Shown here piece by piece: positions 48,721-58,405 of a DNA stretch of 64,000 bases. Position 1 is the stretch's first letter, and every line of letters begins with the position of its first letter. The notes beneath the pieces were generated by a model. It was not told the origin of the DNA, did not search any database, and saw only the letters and a program-made list of their open reading frames with translations. Origin of the DNA: Paenibacillus athensensis. Its GTDB lineage: Bacteria > Bacillota > Bacilli > Paenibacillales > NBRC-103111. The stretch spans positions 115,795 to 179,794 of the forward strand of contig NZ_MYFO02000011.1 in assembly GCF_004514475.2 (NCBI RefSeq), given 5' to 3'. A program made the position numbers and the translations under genes.

Positions 48721-48897
48721 TCAGTTCGAATAATGAGCCCAGATGATTTCAGCCTCTAATTCCGGCGGTACAAAATACAGCGATGCGTCGTTCATTGTTG
48801 TGATGATCCTATTCCGGTCCACGGCCGTGACCGTTACCCGCGTCGCTTCGATCAGATGGCGCAGCATGCTTGCTTCATTATTGTACTTGATCGACAT
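48721..48897 (-). CDS. Small hypothetical protein
   Basis: 58 residues beginning MSIKYNNEASMLRHL and ending EAEIIWAHYSN. The composition is protein-like (mixed charges, VTVTAVDRNRIITTM core), but I do not recognise a family. The frame is open to 49044. No good ribosome site precedes 48897; the ATG overlaps the TGA of a tiny upstream frame (TGATG), so coupling to a leader peptide with AGGAG upstream is possible. It may be non-coding. Confidence 0.4.
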   Translation of the reverse strand: MSIKYNNEASMLRHLIEATRVTVTAVDRNRIITTMNDASLYFVPPELEAEIIWAHYSN

Positions 48898-49084
48898 CAC
48901 GCGCAGCTGGTCATGGAGCCTCACTTCTCCTGCGTCTTCTCGATCACATAGATGCTGATCAGCAGAACAGTCGCCGAATGATATCCCCCTCCTGAAATGG
49001 AAACATATGTAACATTTGACACCTAGGATGGCGTCCCTTTTCATCGGGGAGCGGTTTTGTTATAATATTTTTTGTTGTTTCCAT

Positions 49085-49158
49085 GCGCCCGTAGCTCAGC
49101 AGGATAGAGCGACAGTTTCCTAAACTGCAGGTCGTACGTTCGAATCGTATCGGGCGCG
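49085..49158 (+). tRNA. tRNA-Arg (anticodon CCT)
   Basis: 74 nt cloverleaf: acceptor GCGCCCG/CGGGCGC, D arm GCTC/GAGC, anticodon stem with loop TTCCTAA (anticodon CCT at 49118-49120, reading AGG), T arm GTACG-TTCGAAT-CGTAT. CCA is not encoded. The first pair of the anticodon stem is an A-C mismatch. A terminator follows at 49182. Confidence 0.92.
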
Positions 49159-49181
49159 CTTTTGTTATCATGTCCTTACAA

Positions 49182-49221
49182 CCCTCCGCATGCTTCTTCA
49201 TGCCGGAGGGCTGTTTTTTTT
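49182..49221 (+). terminator. Rho-independent terminator after tRNA-Arg
   Basis: Stem CCCTCCGCATG / CATGCCGGAGGG with loop CTTCTT, followed by CTG and TTTTTTTT, 24 bp after the tRNA. Confidence 0.88.
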
Positions 49222-49274
49222 ATCCGCTCGTATTACAATAAATAAAGCGCGATTTACGAGAGGGGACTTCTTTC

Positions 49275-50489
49275 ATGCCTGCTGCCACGATGCGTCCGTC
49301 GTATCGCATTCCTTTATTTTGCACCGTTACGCTGTTGTTCTGGATGTCGATGTATACGAGCGTGCCGATTATGGCCGCTTATGTGGAATATTTGGGCGGC
49401 TCGCACCAGTTGGCCGGATGGATAGTCGGCATGTACGGCATTTCGCAAATGCTGCTGCGCATCCCGGTGGGGGTCATGTCTGACCGTTATCACAAACGGA
49501 AGCTATTCATTACCTTCGGACTGCTGTTTACTGCTCTGAGCGGGCTCGGACTCTGGGTGACGCACGATTTCACGTGGATTTTGCTGCTTCGCGCCTTGGC
49601 GGGTGCGGCAGCGGCAACCTGGGTTGACTTTACCGTTCTGTTCACGAGCTATTACAAACATGAAGAGTCGACCAAAGCGATCGGGACGATCAGCTTCTAC
49701 AACTCGCTCGGACAAATGCTCGGCATTCTGGCAGCCGGCTCGGTTGCCGACATGTACGGCTGGGGAGCTGCCTTTCTCCTCGGCGCTGTCATCGGCGGCG
49801 TCGGCTTGCTAGGCTCGCTGTTTCTGGTTGAGCATGTCGAGCCCGATGCCCAGGCCATCACGATGCGAGGCATCGCCGGCGTAGCCAGCGACCGCATCCT
49901 GCTATACGTCTCGCTGCTGGCGATCTTATCCCAGGTGCTGACGTTTGCTACCGTCTTCGGTTTCACGCCGGTATATGCGGCGGCGCTTGGTGCAAGCAAA
50001 TGGCAGCTGGCCATGCTGACCTTCTTTTCGAACTTGCCCGCGGCTTTTGCTTCGCTGCTGGGCGGGCGCCGCTGGGCCGATCGTTGGGGAGAGAAACGCG
50101 TTGTCGTCTGGGGTTTTGTGCTGATGGGCGCCGCAACCTTATTTATCCCGGCCTGCAAGCAGCTGTGGCTGTTGATGCTGACGCAAGCAATCGCGGGCTT
50201 CGGCCGCGGACTTTCGTTCACCGTACTGATGGGACTGAGCATCAAGCATATGCCCGCGGAGAAGCGCGCGACAGCGATGGGCTTTTTTCAAGCGATATAC
50301 GGATTGGGAATGTTTGCCGGCCCTGTATTTATGGGCTTGATCGGCGATTGGTTCCATTTGAACCAAGGCTTTGTGATTCTCGGGCTGCTGGGCGGGGCCA
50401 CTGCGCTGCTCTCACAGCTCGTGATTCCTGCCGCCGCACGGGGCAAGAGATCGGCTAACAAGACGCAACCGCCCGCTTCCCGGGCCTAG
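49275..50489 (+). CDS. MFS transporter (drug/metabolite efflux type)
   Basis: 404 residues with 12 predicted spans. The major-facilitator motif A is between spans 2 and 3 (GVMSDRYHKRKLF) and its weaker copy in the second half (GRRWADRWGEKRVVVWG). The first-half Arg in LLLRALAGAAAATWVDF is the motif-B position. This fits a proton-driven exporter; the substrate cannot be predicted. AGAGGGG precedes the ATG by 10 bases. It is flanked by terminators on both sides, so it is transcribed alone. Confidence 0.88.
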   Translation: MPAATMRPSYRIPLFCTVTLLFWMSMYTSVPIMAAYVEYLGGSHQLAGWIVGMYGISQMLLRIPVGVMSDRYHKRKLFITFGLLFTALSGLGLWVTHDFTWILLLRALAGAAAATWVDFTVLFTSYYKHEESTKAIGTISFYNSLGQMLGILAAGSVADMYGWGAAFLLGAVIGGVGLLGSLFLVEHVEPDAQAITMRGIAGVASDRILLYVSLLAILSQVLTFATVFGFTPVYAAALGASKWQLAMLTFFSNLPAAFASLLGGRRWADRWGEKRVVVWGFVLMGAATLFIPACKQLWLLMLTQAIAGFGRGLSFTVLMGLSIKHMPAEKRATAMGFFQAIYGLGMFAGPVFMGLIGDWFHLNQGFVILGLLGGATALLSQLVIPAAARGKRSANKTQPPASRA

Positions 50490-50490
50490 A

Positions 50491-50516
50491 ACGGAACAGC
50501 CTGCTGTCCGTTTTTT
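50491..50516 (+). terminator. Rho-independent terminator after the MFS gene
   Basis: Stem ACGGAACAG / CTGTCCGT with a CCTG loop and TTTTTT, 1 bp after the stop codon. Confidence 0.82.
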
Positions 50517-50584
50517 CTTTTGCCGCCTGCAGGGGAGAGCTGCCAGCCTTTCGTCTATTAGACTGGAGAGAGGAGGGGAGAGAT

Positions 50585-51130
50585 ATTCAGGAGGAAGCGC
50601 TCGTACAACGCATTCTCGCCGGGGATGAAGCCGCTTTTCGCGAGCTGGTAACGGCTTACCGGACTTATATTTATCAAGTTATCTATGCAGTAGTACGCCA
50701 TGCCGGCGATGCTGAGGATCTGTCCCAGGAAGTGTGGACCCGGATTTATTTCTCCCTCCCTCAGTATCAGATGAAGGGCTTCAAAACCTGGATATCCCGC
50801 ATCGCCGTCAATCGGGCCATCGACTTCAAGCGTTCGGCAGCCCGTAAGAAAGAAGAGGTCACAGCCGAGCTCGCCGACAAGCCCGACTGGGGAGCAAGCG
50901 GCAATCTGGAGCATGCCGTCACTCATAAAGAAACTGTGGAGCTGGTTCGCTCCAAGCTGCAACAGCTGCCCGATAATTATCAGGATGTGCTGCGGGCTTA
51001 TTATTTAGAGCAGCAATCCTATCAGGATATTGCCGACAAGCAAGGCGTTACGCTGAAAACCGTGGAGTCCAAGCTGTATCGGGCCAAGCAATGGCTTCGC
51101 AAGCATTGGAAGGAGGAGGAGTTCAAATGA
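50585..51130 (+). CDS. ECF-family RNA polymerase sigma factor with probable ATT start
   Basis: Extracytoplasmic-function sigma factor, about 181 residues. Region 2 (EEALVQRILAGDEAAFRELV, DAEDLSQEVWTRIYFSLPQY, ISRIAVNRAIDFKRSAARK) recognises the -10 element. Region 4 (LQQLPDNYQDVLRAYYLEQQ, YQDIADKQGVTLKTVESKLY) recognises the -35. The frame has no ATG, GTG or TTG before 50732, which would cut away region 2.1-2.2. An ATT at 50585 lies 8 bases after AGGAGG and gives the full N-terminus, so a rare AUU start is proposed. It overlaps the anti-sigma gene by 4 bp. Confidence 0.85.
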   Translation: MQEEALVQRILAGDEAAFRELVTAYRTYIYQVIYAVVRHAGDAEDLSQEVWTRIYFSLPQYQMKGFKTWISRIAVNRAIDFKRSAARKKEEVTAELADKPDWGASGNLEHAVTHKETVELVRSKLQQLPDNYQDVLRAYYLEQQSYQDIADKQGVTLKTVESKLYRAKQWLRKHWKEEEFK

Positions 51131-51576
51131 AGCATTTCGATTCGGAGCATTGGCAGCGCTATGTGCGGAATGAGGAGCTATCGGCTGCGCAGCGGGATGA
51201 GATGGAGTGGCATCTGCAGCACTGCGAAGCGTGTCTGGAACATTACATGAGCCAAGTGGAAGCGTCGATGGATGACCTGCCGATGATGGAAACCGGCGAA
51301 GCGGAATTTGCCGACCAACTGATCCGGCGCACGATGCGTACCCGCCGTTCGTTGTTCCGTTCGTCGCTGCTGCACTACGGTATTGCTGCCGCGGCTACGC
51401 TCATTCTTGTGGTTAGCGGCGTGTTTCAGGGATTGACGCAGGAGGTTAATGCCAAGATGCTGAACTCCCCCCGCCAGCCGGACCAAACGTCGATCAGTGA
51501 TCAATTGATGAACCATACCTTATCCTGGCTCGATAAAATCAAAAAAGAAGACGATAACGGAGGTTTCTTCCCATGA
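51127..51576 (+). CDS. Membrane-bound anti-sigma factor with ZAS-type zinc motif
   Basis: 149 residues: a cytoplasmic N-terminal domain with the H-x3-C-x2-C motif (HLQHCEAC, H29, C33, C36) of zinc-associated anti-sigma factors, one span (about 79-98) and an outside tail of some 50 residues. It should hold the upstream ECF sigma at the membrane until an envelope signal arrives. AAGGAGGAGGAG precedes ATG at 51127, and the start overlaps the sigma stop (ATGA). It also overlaps the next gene by 4 bp. Confidence 0.82.
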   Translation: MKHFDSEHWQRYVRNEELSAAQRDEMEWHLQHCEACLEHYMSQVEASMDDLPMMETGEAEFADQLIRRTMRTRRSLFRSSLLHYGIAAAATLILVVSGVFQGLTQEVNAKMLNSPRQPDQTSISDQLMNHTLSWLDKIKKEDDNGGFFP

Positions 51577-52676
51577 CACCCAACAGAAATCTGATTGCAG
51601 CGTTCCTGCTTTCGTTTATACCGGGCTTGGGCCATTTGTACCTGCACCGCTTTTTCCGGGCCTTGGTGTATGGCGGCGGTTTTTTCGGCCCGCTCCTGCT
51701 GTTTTTTATGGTCATGATCAATGGGTATCACGGGGAAGAAGCGCTGCTGCTTCTGGTCTTTGCCGCTTTTATCTGGTTCATCAACATGATCGATATGGTC
51801 ATCACTTTGATCAAGCCCGATCCGGTGCCTTACCCCCCGGATCCGTTCCAGCCGCACGCCGCCTATCCGTACCCAGCTGAACGTGCCGCTCAAGAGAAGC
51901 TGCGGACCGCTTTGCTTTCCGTTGTTCCCGGCCTCGGACATTACCGGCTGGGCTTGATGCAGCGGGGATTAACCGCGATGATCGCGTTTTTCGGCTCCGC
52001 CGTCCTGATCATTTTCGTGACCGTAATCTCAAGAAATGAAGCTTTCTTGACCTTCCTGCTCGTGCTGCCGATTATTTGGTTCTATACCATGTTTGATGCC
52101 ATCAAACAGGCCGAACGCAAGCTTGCCGGGCTGGAGCTATACGATCACAGCTTGTTCGAGGATTTTCAAAGCGGCGGCCGCAAAAACAAAACGTTAGCCA
52201 CCATCATTGCCGTCTTCCCCGGCGCGGCGCATCTGTATCTGGCGTTACCCAAGCGTGGGCTTCAATTGATGGCGCTCTTCCTGTTTTCCATCTATGTGCT
52301 GGACCTGCTGCGGCTATCGGTGTTCTTTTTCCTGATTCCGATTATCTGGTTCTTCAGCCTGTTTGACGCTCTGCAAAGCATCTCCCGCTACGAGAACGGC
52401 ACGCTGGTCGACAAGCCGATCTTGGACGCCTGGATGCCGTATTACAAAGGAATCGGCTTTATGATGATCCTGTTGGGCGGCTATTACCTGTTCCGGACGG
52501 GGATGCGCGAGCTTTCCTACTTTTATCCCGATTGGAAGCTGGCCTTCTGGCTGACCGATTACGTACAGACGGCCATCGTCACCTTCATCTTGATCGGCAG
52601 CGGCATTTACCTGATGCGTGTGCAAAAAAATAAAGCCCGGTCCGCTCCCGCGCCTTTTGATCATCCCGATCAATAA
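51573..52676 (+). CDS. Multi-span membrane protein with three TM2-like repeats
   Basis: 367 residues, about 10 hydrophobic segments. Three copies of a TM2-like unit are visible: FIPGLGHLYLHRFFRAL (from residue 15), VVPGLGHYRLGLMQRGL (from about 119) and VFPGAAHLYLALPKRGL (from about 214). Each is followed by two spans and a (F/Y)xxFDA or NMIDM ending. The C-terminus adds two more spans. No function is known to me. Its coupling to the sigma/anti-sigma pair suggests it is a sensor, a cofactor of the anti-sigma, or the main target of the regulon. Confidence 0.75.
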   Translation: MTPNRNLIAAFLLSFIPGLGHLYLHRFFRALVYGGGFFGPLLLFFMVMINGYHGEEALLLLVFAAFIWFINMIDMVITLIKPDPVPYPPDPFQPHAAYPYPAERAAQEKLRTALLSVVPGLGHYRLGLMQRGLTAMIAFFGSAVLIIFVTVISRNEAFLTFLLVLPIIWFYTMFDAIKQAERKLAGLELYDHSLFEDFQSGGRKNKTLATIIAVFPGAAHLYLALPKRGLQLMALFLFSIYVLDLLRLSVFFFLIPIIWFFSLFDALQSISRYENGTLVDKPILDAWMPYYKGIGFMMILLGGYYLFRTGMRELSYFYPDWKLAFWLTDYVQTAIVTFILIGSGIYLMRVQKNKARSAPAPFDHPDQ

Positions 52677-52686
52677 ATCGTTAACG

Positions 52687-52714
52687 CAAAAAGAACCCCG
52701 AAGGGTTCTTTTTT
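52687..52714. terminator. Bidirectional Rho-independent terminator after the sigma operon
   Basis: AAAAAGAACCC-CGAA-GGGTTCTTTTTT: perfect stem, tetraloop and A/T runs on both sides, so it can end the plus-strand sigma operon and minus-strand transcripts from the sspP side. Confidence 0.9.
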
Positions 52715-52959
52715 GTCGGTGTTAGTGTCTTTCAATAGCCCTGTTACTGGGTAAACCTTTGGTAATCTGCGTATACAACACGATAAGTGTCTTTGGCACA
52801 TCCCCTCCAGCCTGCTTATAACCGGTATGAAAGTCCTCGGGTCAGTTGTTTCGCGGATTGCTCCAACGGAACCACACCTCTCGTTCACCGACAATCATAG
52901 TATGTCCGCTTCTCCGATAATTATTAGCCCTTGTGAAAAAAAATTTTGCAGCGCTCGCC

Positions 52960-53118
52960 TCAGGAGCCTTCAGCCTGGCTTTGCCGCGTATGACTGCGGT
53001 TTTTCACCTTCTTGGAGCCTGACAGCGCCTCAGGCCCGCCCTGCGAGTCTTGCGTATTGGACGAAGTCGGGTTGTTCGTTTCCCCGCCGTCTACCGGCAT
53101 ATTTCTAGGCTTGGACAT
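52960..53118 (-). CDS. sspP: Small acid-soluble spore protein P (SspP) family
   Basis: 52 residues starting MSKPRNMPVDGG and ending with PEALSGSKKVKNRSHTRQ plus a short tail. The SGSKKVKNR.HTRQ block is the hallmark of the SspP family of minor spore proteins made in the forespore. AAGGAGGAA lies directly before the ATG. It is 12 bp downstream of another small gene and shares its probable sigma-G promoter at 53664-53693. It is shorter than many gene finders' cut-off. Confidence 0.8.
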   Translation of the reverse strand: MSKPRNMPVDGGETNNPTSSNTQDSQGGPEALSGSKKVKNRSHTRQSQAEGS

Positions 53119-53130
53119 ATGGATTCCTCC

Positions 53131-53280
53131 TTATTCTTCGTCGTGATTCAACGCGTCCTGATGCCGACGGTCATTGGTTTGCTGTTGAACCTGCTGCGCC
53201 TGTTGGCTGGTAATCACAGTTTGTTCCAGATCCTTGACCACATTTTGCAGGTTTTTATCTCCATTTTTGCTCTTGGTCAT
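53131..53280 (-). CDS. Small hydrophilic hypothetical protein, probably forespore-expressed
   Basis: 49 residues, MTKSKNGDKNLQNVVKDL onward, very rich in Gln, Asn, Asp and Lys with QQAQQVQQQ in the middle and no Cys, Trp or hydrophobic core. Composition resembles small spore proteins, but I cannot place it in a named family. GGAGGGGG precedes ATG at 53280; the frame is open to 53361. It sits between a 115-residue hypothetical gene and sspP, in the same direction and with 12-16 bp gaps. Confidence 0.65.
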   Translation of the reverse strand: MTKSKNGDKNLQNVVKDLEQTVITSQQAQQVQQQTNDRRHQDALNHDEE

Positions 53281-53296
53281 CGTCGTGCCCCCTCCG

Positions 53297-53644
53297 CTAC
53301 GCGTGCGTAACCTGCTGCAAAATTTGCGCGCATTCGTGAATATGACGAATATAATCGTCAATCAGCGTTTGCACGATGTCTGTACGCTCGTCGATATGCT
53401 GCGTCCCCTGCTGGACGTCCGCCAGCTCGACGTGAATTTCCCGCGAATCCACATACGTCACCTTAAAATCAAACGAGTACCCGCTCCGCCCCTGCGTGAT
53501 AATATGCACGCGCAATGACGCAGGGTCAGCCGCATCGGCCCATACCCGGCCTTCGTCGCCCTGCTCCAGCGCTTGTGGCAAAGCTGTCTTCCACGCCTCC
53601 ACCAATCGGGCTTGGTCGAGATTTAGCTTATCGATTTTGCTCAA
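53297..53644 (-). CDS. Hypothetical protein heading the sspP operon
   Basis: 115 residues: an N-terminal helix (LNLDQARLVEAWKTALPQAL), a beta-rich middle (SLRVHIITQGRSGYSFDFKV) and a C-terminal helix ending HECAQILQQVTHA. No family recognised. The TTG at 53644 has GGAGGTG 6 bases upstream and is taken as the start. A strong sigma-G promoter match lies 20 bp upstream. Confidence 0.7.
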   Translation of the reverse strand: MSKIDKLNLDQARLVEAWKTALPQALEQGDEGRVWADAADPASLRVHIITQGRSGYSFDFKVTYVDSREIHVELADVQQGTQHIDERTDIVQTLIDDYIRHIHECAQILQQVTHA

Positions 53645-53663
53645 TGGAAACACCTCCACTGTT

Positions 53664-53693
53664 TAAAATGCGAAAGCCCCCAACCTTTTATAC
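53664..53693 (-). promoter_or_regulatory. Predicted sigma-G promoter of the sspP operon
   Basis: Minus-strand GTATA (consensus gyATr) and CATTTTA (consensus CATnnTA) with an 18-base spacer. Both boxes match fully. It is 20 bp from the TTG start at 53644. The downstream sspP-like gene supports forespore expression. Confidence 0.65.
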
Positions 53694-53759
53694 GACTGGC
53701 CCTGGTAACAAAAAAAGCCACGCCATCGCTTGGATCGCCTGACTTCCCTCTCCTTGGCC

Positions 53760-54554
53760 TTAACCGACATATTGGCCTATAACGACATGAGCGTCCCGCT
53801 CCTCGTCGTGAGCCGTTCGGGGCAGCAAACCGTGCAGCGTCATTAATTCCGCCATACGCGGCGCCTGCCTCTCGCTTGTCTCTACGATCAACACCCCTCC
53901 CGGGGCCAGCCATAACGCAGCTTCCTTCACAATCCTGCGGTGTACATCCAGCCCGTCCGCGCCTCCATCCAGTGCACATGACGCTTCATGCACCCGTGCT
54001 TCCGTGGGCATAAAAGCCAGTGCATCGCTGGGAACATATGGCGCATTGGCAATGATCACGTTCACTTCGTGCCGCAGCTCGGCCGGTAACGCTTCAAAAA
54101 GATCCCCTTCGAATACGGTGCCCTCGTCAGGGCGAATATTACGACGCGCGCATTGTACCGCGGCCGGGTCTATATCTACAGCGTAGAGTCGAATGCCCGG
54201 CCTGTTCGCGCGCACTACGGCTCCCAATGCTCCTGAACCGCAGCACAGGTCAACAACCATCTCGTCTGCTCGAACGAGCGCCACAGCTTGCTCCGCAAGA
54301 AACTCCGTGCGCTGCCGCGGCACGAACACACCAGGGTCCAGCACAATCTTCAGCCCGCCGAACGCCACCCAGCCCACAATATGCTCAAGCGGATACCCTT
54401 CCACCCGCCGAGCCACCCACTGCTCCAGCTCCGCCACATTTGCGGCAGATGCGATCAACACCTGCGCTTCCTCCTCGGCAAACACGCAGCCTGCCATGCG
54501 GAGCGTCTGCACGATCTTTGTCCACATGGGATTCCCGATTGGATATTTTTCCAT
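53760..54554 (-). CDS. HemK-family protein N5-glutamine methyltransferase-like protein
   Basis: 264 residues with a short N-terminal helical part, the RxxxE-type segment VFVPRQRTEFLAEQAV, SAM motif VVDLCCGSGALGAVV, acidic loop VDIDPAAVQCARRN and the active motif NAPYVPSDALAFMP. NPPY of PrmC is replaced by NAPY, as in the putative methyltransferase class TIGR03704. So it is a paralogue, not a second PrmC; the target protein is unknown. ATG at 54554 with GGCAGGA upstream; frame open to 54632. Confidence 0.82.
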   Translation of the reverse strand: MEKYPIGNPMWTKIVQTLRMAGCVFAEEEAQVLIASAANVAELEQWVARRVEGYPLEHIVGWVAFGGLKIVLDPGVFVPRQRTEFLAEQAVALVRADEMVVDLCCGSGALGAVVRANRPGIRLYAVDIDPAAVQCARRNIRPDEGTVFEGDLFEALPAELRHEVNVIIANAPYVPSDALAFMPTEARVHEASCALDGGADGLDVHRRIVKEAALWLAPGGVLIVETSERQAPRMAELMTLHGLLPRTAHDEERDAHVVIGQYVG

Positions 54555-54663
54555 TAATGATCCTGCCTTGCTTCGGAATAAGTCCGATTTCAGTTTAACT
54601 GCCCTTAGTGCCGACGGATATATAAAGAACATTTATATTCAAAATATCCTACGCCCGCTTCAA

Positions 54664-56160
54664 CTACTCACTCAACTCATATTCAGCCAACTCACGCGTA
54701 TTTGCCGCGTAATCGACTATTCTGTATATCATTTTCTTCTCCCCTGACCAGCCGAGCGGAATATAGTCCCGCTTCTCGTCCGCCGGGAACACAACCTTTA
54801 CTTCCCCTGTAGTCAGATTGAGCAAAGAAACATTGTGGGAATTTCCTGTTTCCGTGTTGCTTTTGTAGGTGGAACGAATGTCTTCAATTCCGCTGAACAG
54901 CACATAACGAGAGTCCGCCGAAAAATAGGGCAGTTCTGTATGCCGCCCTTGATTATTCATGCAAAAACATCCTATAGAGATCGCTTTTCCCGTCCCTATA
55001 TCGACCACATGTACTTCGTCCTCCGAGGACATCCCGCTGTTGAACATGAAATAACGACTATTATTCGACCATACGATCTGACCCAGCATTTGATCCTCCG
55101 AGACCTGAACCGGCTGATCCTCATTGAGTCTCCAAAACCAAACGCTACCGTAGCTTTCTTTTTCAATGCCTTGAACAAAGGCTAACGTCTGCCGATCCGG
55201 TGACCAAGTTTCGCTGAATGATTTCTTTAGCAACGACCTCACCCTGTCCCAATCGGCATCCGTAGTCGGCCTCTTTTGTGTCGGATCAGCCTTGGACGCC
55301 TGCGAATCCAGCTCATACGTATACTTAGTATCTACATCGTGAATTTGATCATCTACAACATGATAAGTGGTAGTATGATAACTAATCGTGTTGGAATCTA
55401 GCCAACCGTTGGCGATAAAATCCTCCGTTTTCGTTCCTTTGAGCAGTATCGATTCTTGATGCTTGTCTATATCGTAGACAACCAGGTCAAAGGCTTCACC
55501 CGGATCGAGATAATTGCCCTTCAATGTGTCGATAGAACGATCAGAGCTACCGGAGTAAACGATGTGCTTACCGTCCGGTGAGAAATAAACCCGGTTCAGA
55601 TATCCAAATGCTTGTACGACCTCAAGCGTCTTGGCCGAATACAAACCGCCGCCGCGAGTCACAAACGTGCCTACGTCAACAAACACATAATCGCTATTCG
55701 GCGACCAAAATACTTCCCCTACAGTCGAATCTGGCCCTGCTTGCGATGATCGGGGCTTTTCTTCTCCAACATTCCAGATATAGAGCGTCATTTCATCGTA
55801 TTCCGAGCGTGTTGGACTTACCATATAAGCAATCGCTCGCCGATTCGGGGATTCCACAATATCAAATACCGTCTTGTCTTCATGCAAAATACGCTCAATT
55901 TCATCCAGCGAGTACTTGTTTGCTGTTCCTTCCACCAGCTCAGGCGAAGCCTCCACCTTCCCTGCCGCAGCAGTGACAGCAGGTTTGACTGTAGTTATTG
56001 GCGCTGTAACAACCGGAGAAGCCTTGACTTCGCTGGACGGTGAAGGCTGGACTGACTGCTGTGGCGTAGTCTGAGCATCCGTTCCGGTTTGAGCGCTTTC
56101 GCAGCCCGCTATCAGGAGCGTGCTCAAGAGAATAACGAGTAGCGACGTTTGCTTTTTCAT
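54664..56160 (-). CDS. Lipoprotein with beta-propeller (TolB/WD40-like) repeats
   Basis: 498 residues: lipoprotein signal with lipobox LIAGC (C20), a Thr/Pro/Ser-rich linker (about 22-95), then a propeller-like region with repeated strands such as EVFWSPNSDYVFVDVG, RVYFSPDGKHIVYSGS, ETWSPDRQTLAFVQG, QIVWSNNSRYFMFNSG and PYFSADSRYVLFSG. These W/FS.(D/N)..Y/H.. blades resemble TolB/DPP-IV propellers. Anchored on the outside of the membrane; partner unknown. GGAAGGTG precedes ATG at 56160. Confidence 0.78.
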   Translation of the reverse strand: MKKQTSLLVILLSTLLIAGCESAQTGTDAQTTPQQSVQPSPSSEVKASPVVTAPITTVKPAVTAAAGKVEASPELVEGTANKYSLDEIERILHEDKTVFDIVESPNRRAIAYMVSPTRSEYDEMTLYIWNVGEEKPRSSQAGPDSTVGEVFWSPNSDYVFVDVGTFVTRGGGLYSAKTLEVVQAFGYLNRVYFSPDGKHIVYSGSSDRSIDTLKGNYLDPGEAFDLVVYDIDKHQESILLKGTKTEDFIANGWLDSNTISYHTTTYHVVDDQIHDVDTKYTYELDSQASKADPTQKRPTTDADWDRVRSLLKKSFSETWSPDRQTLAFVQGIEKESYGSVWFWRLNEDQPVQVSEDQMLGQIVWSNNSRYFMFNSGMSSEDEVHVVDIGTGKAISIGCFCMNNQGRHTELPYFSADSRYVLFSGIEDIRSTYKSNTETGNSHNVSLLNLTTGEVKVVFPADEKRDYIPLGWSGEKKMIYRIVDYAANTRELAEYELSE

Positions 56161-56282
56161 AAAAAACACCTTCCTGATCATCGGCCTACTGTACCGTAAA
56201 ACAAAAAAACGCACTGGACCGCGTTTTCACAGTTCGTGCGTTTTCACCTATAAACACCCGCCAGGGTGCAATTATTTATGTA

Positions 56283-56372
56283 TGGCAGAGAGGGTGGGAT
56301 TCGAACCCACGGTAGCCTCACGACTACGGCGGTTTTCAAGACCGCTGCCTTAAACCACTCGACCACCTCTCC
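56283..56372 (-). tRNA. tRNA-Ser (anticodon TGA)
   Basis: Minus-strand class II tRNA with a long variable arm, acceptor GGAGAGG/CCTCTCT, anticodon stem GCGGT-CTTGAAA-ACCGC (anticodon TGA) and T arm GTGGG-TTCGAAT-CCCAC. CCA is encoded (56283-56285). It lies downstream of serS, as in B. subtilis. Confidence 0.95.
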
Positions 56373-56453
56373 ACGCTAGTCGTTCCTTGACAGGAAACGA
56401 CCTATGCAGTGACAGAAAGCATTGTAGCATACTTGTCTCCAGCGAAGCAAGCG

Positions 56454-58404
<1,951 letters not shown>

Positions 58405-58405
<1 letters not shown>

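Noticed and set aside
48959..49201. 80-residue minus-strand frame over tRNA-Arg
   Set aside because: Its N-terminal half is antisense to a solid tRNA gene and the terminator; no ribosome site for an internal start gives a convincing protein.
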